Positions 63,066 to 64,000 of a stretch of 64,000 nucleotides of DNA are shown here, in pieces. A model generated the notes under the pieces. It saw nothing but the letters and a program-made list of their open reading frames with translations, was not told where the DNA came from and searched no databases. Within the stretch, counting starts at the first letter, position 1, and each line of letters opens with the position of its first letter. The stretch covers positions 62,001 through 126,000 of the forward strand of contig NZ_JAELTN010000001.1 of the NCBI RefSeq assembly GCF_016428855.1, read 5' to 3'. This stretch comes from Pedobacter sp. ASV28. GTDB lineage: Bacteria; Bacteroidota; Bacteroidia; Sphingobacteriales; Sphingobacteriaceae. Made by a program: the position numbers and the translations under genes.

Positions 63066-63893
63066 ATGATAAAGATAGACAATCTAAATTTTAGCTATAG
63101 CAAGCATAGGGTTCTTTTTAAGAATATCAGCATGCAATTAAGCAATGGTCATATCTATGGACTATTGGGCAAGAATGGTGCAGGAAAATCCACCTTGTTG
63201 AAAAACCTAGCTGGTTTGGTATATGCGCAGAGCGGAAAAATTGATGTACTGGGCTTCGATCCAGCTGACAGACAACCTGCGATGCTACAACAGCTCTGTT
63301 TTATACCAGAAGAATTTCATTTGCCCGCCATTAAAATAGATAGTTATGTAAAAGCCAATGCCCCTTTCTATCCAAATTTTAACCATCAGTATTTTGCAGA
63401 CTTATTGAAAGAGTTTGACATCCCTGTTGCGCAGAAACTGATTGACATGAGTTATGGGCAGAAGAAAAAAGTAATTATCTCCTTTGGCTTGGCTACAAAT
63501 GCCAAATTGGTAATCATGGACGAACCCACTAATGGTTTGGATATTCCTTCGAAAGCGCAGTTCCGCAAAATCATGGCATCGGCCTTAACCGAAGATAGGT
63601 GCATCATTATCTCTACCCATCAAGTACGTGATTTGGATAATCTTATCGATACCGTTATTATGTTAGATGAAAACAAAATTGCCCTAAAAGCATCGGTGGA
63701 GGAGATTACGAATAAACTTTGCTTCAAACGCTTAAAAGAAATTGATGAAACTGTGATTTATGCCGAACCTTCTTTGGCAGGTTACCACGCCGTTTTGGCC
63801 AATTATCATCAAGAAGATAGCAAGCTAGATATGGAACTGCTTTTCAATGCCGTTTTGGCAGAAAAAAATAAACTGAAACCCATTTTTAACTAA
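63066..63893 (+). CDS. ABC transporter ATP-binding protein
   Basis: The 275-residue protein has Walker A GLLGKNGAGKST (32-43), a signature MSYGQKKKVI in place of LSGGQ, Walker B LVIMDEPTNGLD and the H-loop ISTHQVRDLD. It energises export or extraction of an unknown substrate. The following gene, six bases on, begins a membrane protein, so the pair is likely a two-component ABC exporter of the YtrB/EcsA kind controlled by a GntR-type repressor. The degenerate signature is frequent in this subgroup. Confidence 0.9.
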   Translation: MIKIDNLNFSYSKHRVLFKNISMQLSNGHIYGLLGKNGAGKSTLLKNLAGLVYAQSGKIDVLGFDPADRQPAMLQQLCFIPEEFHLPAIKIDSYVKANAPFYPNFNHQYFADLLKEFDIPVAQKLIDMSYGQKKKVIISFGLATNAKLVIMDEPTNGLDIPSKAQFRKIMASALTEDRCIIISTHQVRDLDNLIDTVIMLDENKIALKASVEEITNKLCFKRLKEIDETVIYAEPSLAGYHAVLANYHQEDSKLDMELLFNAVLAEKNKLKPIFN

Positions 63894-63899
63894 ACAGAC

Positions 63900-64000
63900 A
63901 TGAACAATACTTTTAACCTACATAGATTTAACTTGTTGCTTAAAAGGCAATGGTTAGAATTTGGAAAAATTTTCCTGATTACTTTAGTGGTGGCAGTCGG
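63900..64000 (+). CDS. ABC transporter permease, 5' part
   Basis: The ATG at 63900 opens MNNTFNLHRFNLLLKRQWLE and continues into a hydrophobic segment (FLITLVVAV), running off the window end after 33 codons. FNLHRF-LL-RQWLE is the usual cytoplasmic start of permease subunits in Bacteroidota two-gene ABC operons. It follows the ATPase gene by six bases. Only the family-type start is visible, so the assignment depends on context. Confidence 0.65.
   Translation, partial: MNNTFNLHRFNLLLKRQWLEFGKIFLITLVVAV

Overview
The window looks like chromosome of a Bacteroidota member, most likely family Sphingobacteriaceae (Pedobacter-like). The evidence is the set of families (DUF2721, DUF2911, DUF2027-Smr, an MG2/TonB-plug protein, several TonB-type outer-membrane receptors, hybrid TPR histidine kinases), Bacteroidota -33/-7 promoters (TTTG or TTG, about 19 bases, TAnnTTTG), few clear Shine-Dalgarno sites and moderate GC. 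The genus is an inference. I saw no rRNA, tRNA or CRISPR array.

Layout. 0-13 kb holds mostly housekeeping genes on both strands: an exported beta-propeller with a two-repeat lipoprotein, two orphan sensor kinases, biotin carboxylase plus riboflavin synthase (accC-ribE), and threonine aldolase. 13.2-18.1 kb is a sugar-kinase and glycolysis block: an N-acetylglucosamine-kinase-like gene, a Nudix-type regulator, and the operon pfkA - degenerate kinase paralogue - gapA. Three copies of the inverted repeat AGTGTA-N5-TACACT lie there: before the kinase, between the regulator and pfkA, and on a promoter at 18.82 kb that drives no gene but ends in a good terminator 130 bases later. I read this as a Nudix-repressor regulon that may include a small RNA.

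19.1-33.7 kb is an AT-rich accessory island, nearly all on the minus strand. Its core is a decayed array of Rhs C-terminal toxin tips, each followed closely or with overlap by a probable immunity gene. Homologous Rhs core fragments ([20 protein letters not shown]) separate the tips. At least two tips carry frameshifts and no complete Rhs delivery gene is present. The island also has a standalone OLD-like ATPase/TOPRIM nuclease (possible phage defence), an intact IS4-type element, and two inverted 168-bp copies of one IS3-type end that bracket about 8 kb.

33.9-64 kb returns to core functions: lipB, a phosphopantetheinyl transferase, dcd, a beta-oxidation pair (enoyl-CoA hydratase and 2,4-dienoyl-CoA reductase), a fabH-type synthase, clpS, an OsmC protein, a sodium/solute symporter with a tiny membrane partner, a PIG-L deacetylase, hutU, two outer-membrane receptors (one with a His-rich loop and a His/Cys-rich small protein upstream, suggesting metal uptake), and an ABC transporter cut by the window end. 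That transporter is preceded by a textbook promoter and a perfect 11+6+11 operator of GntR/YtrA appearance. Intergenic spaces hold several imperfect palindromic repeats, including two members of a MITE-like family with RAGGGTRTCTAAAA ends.
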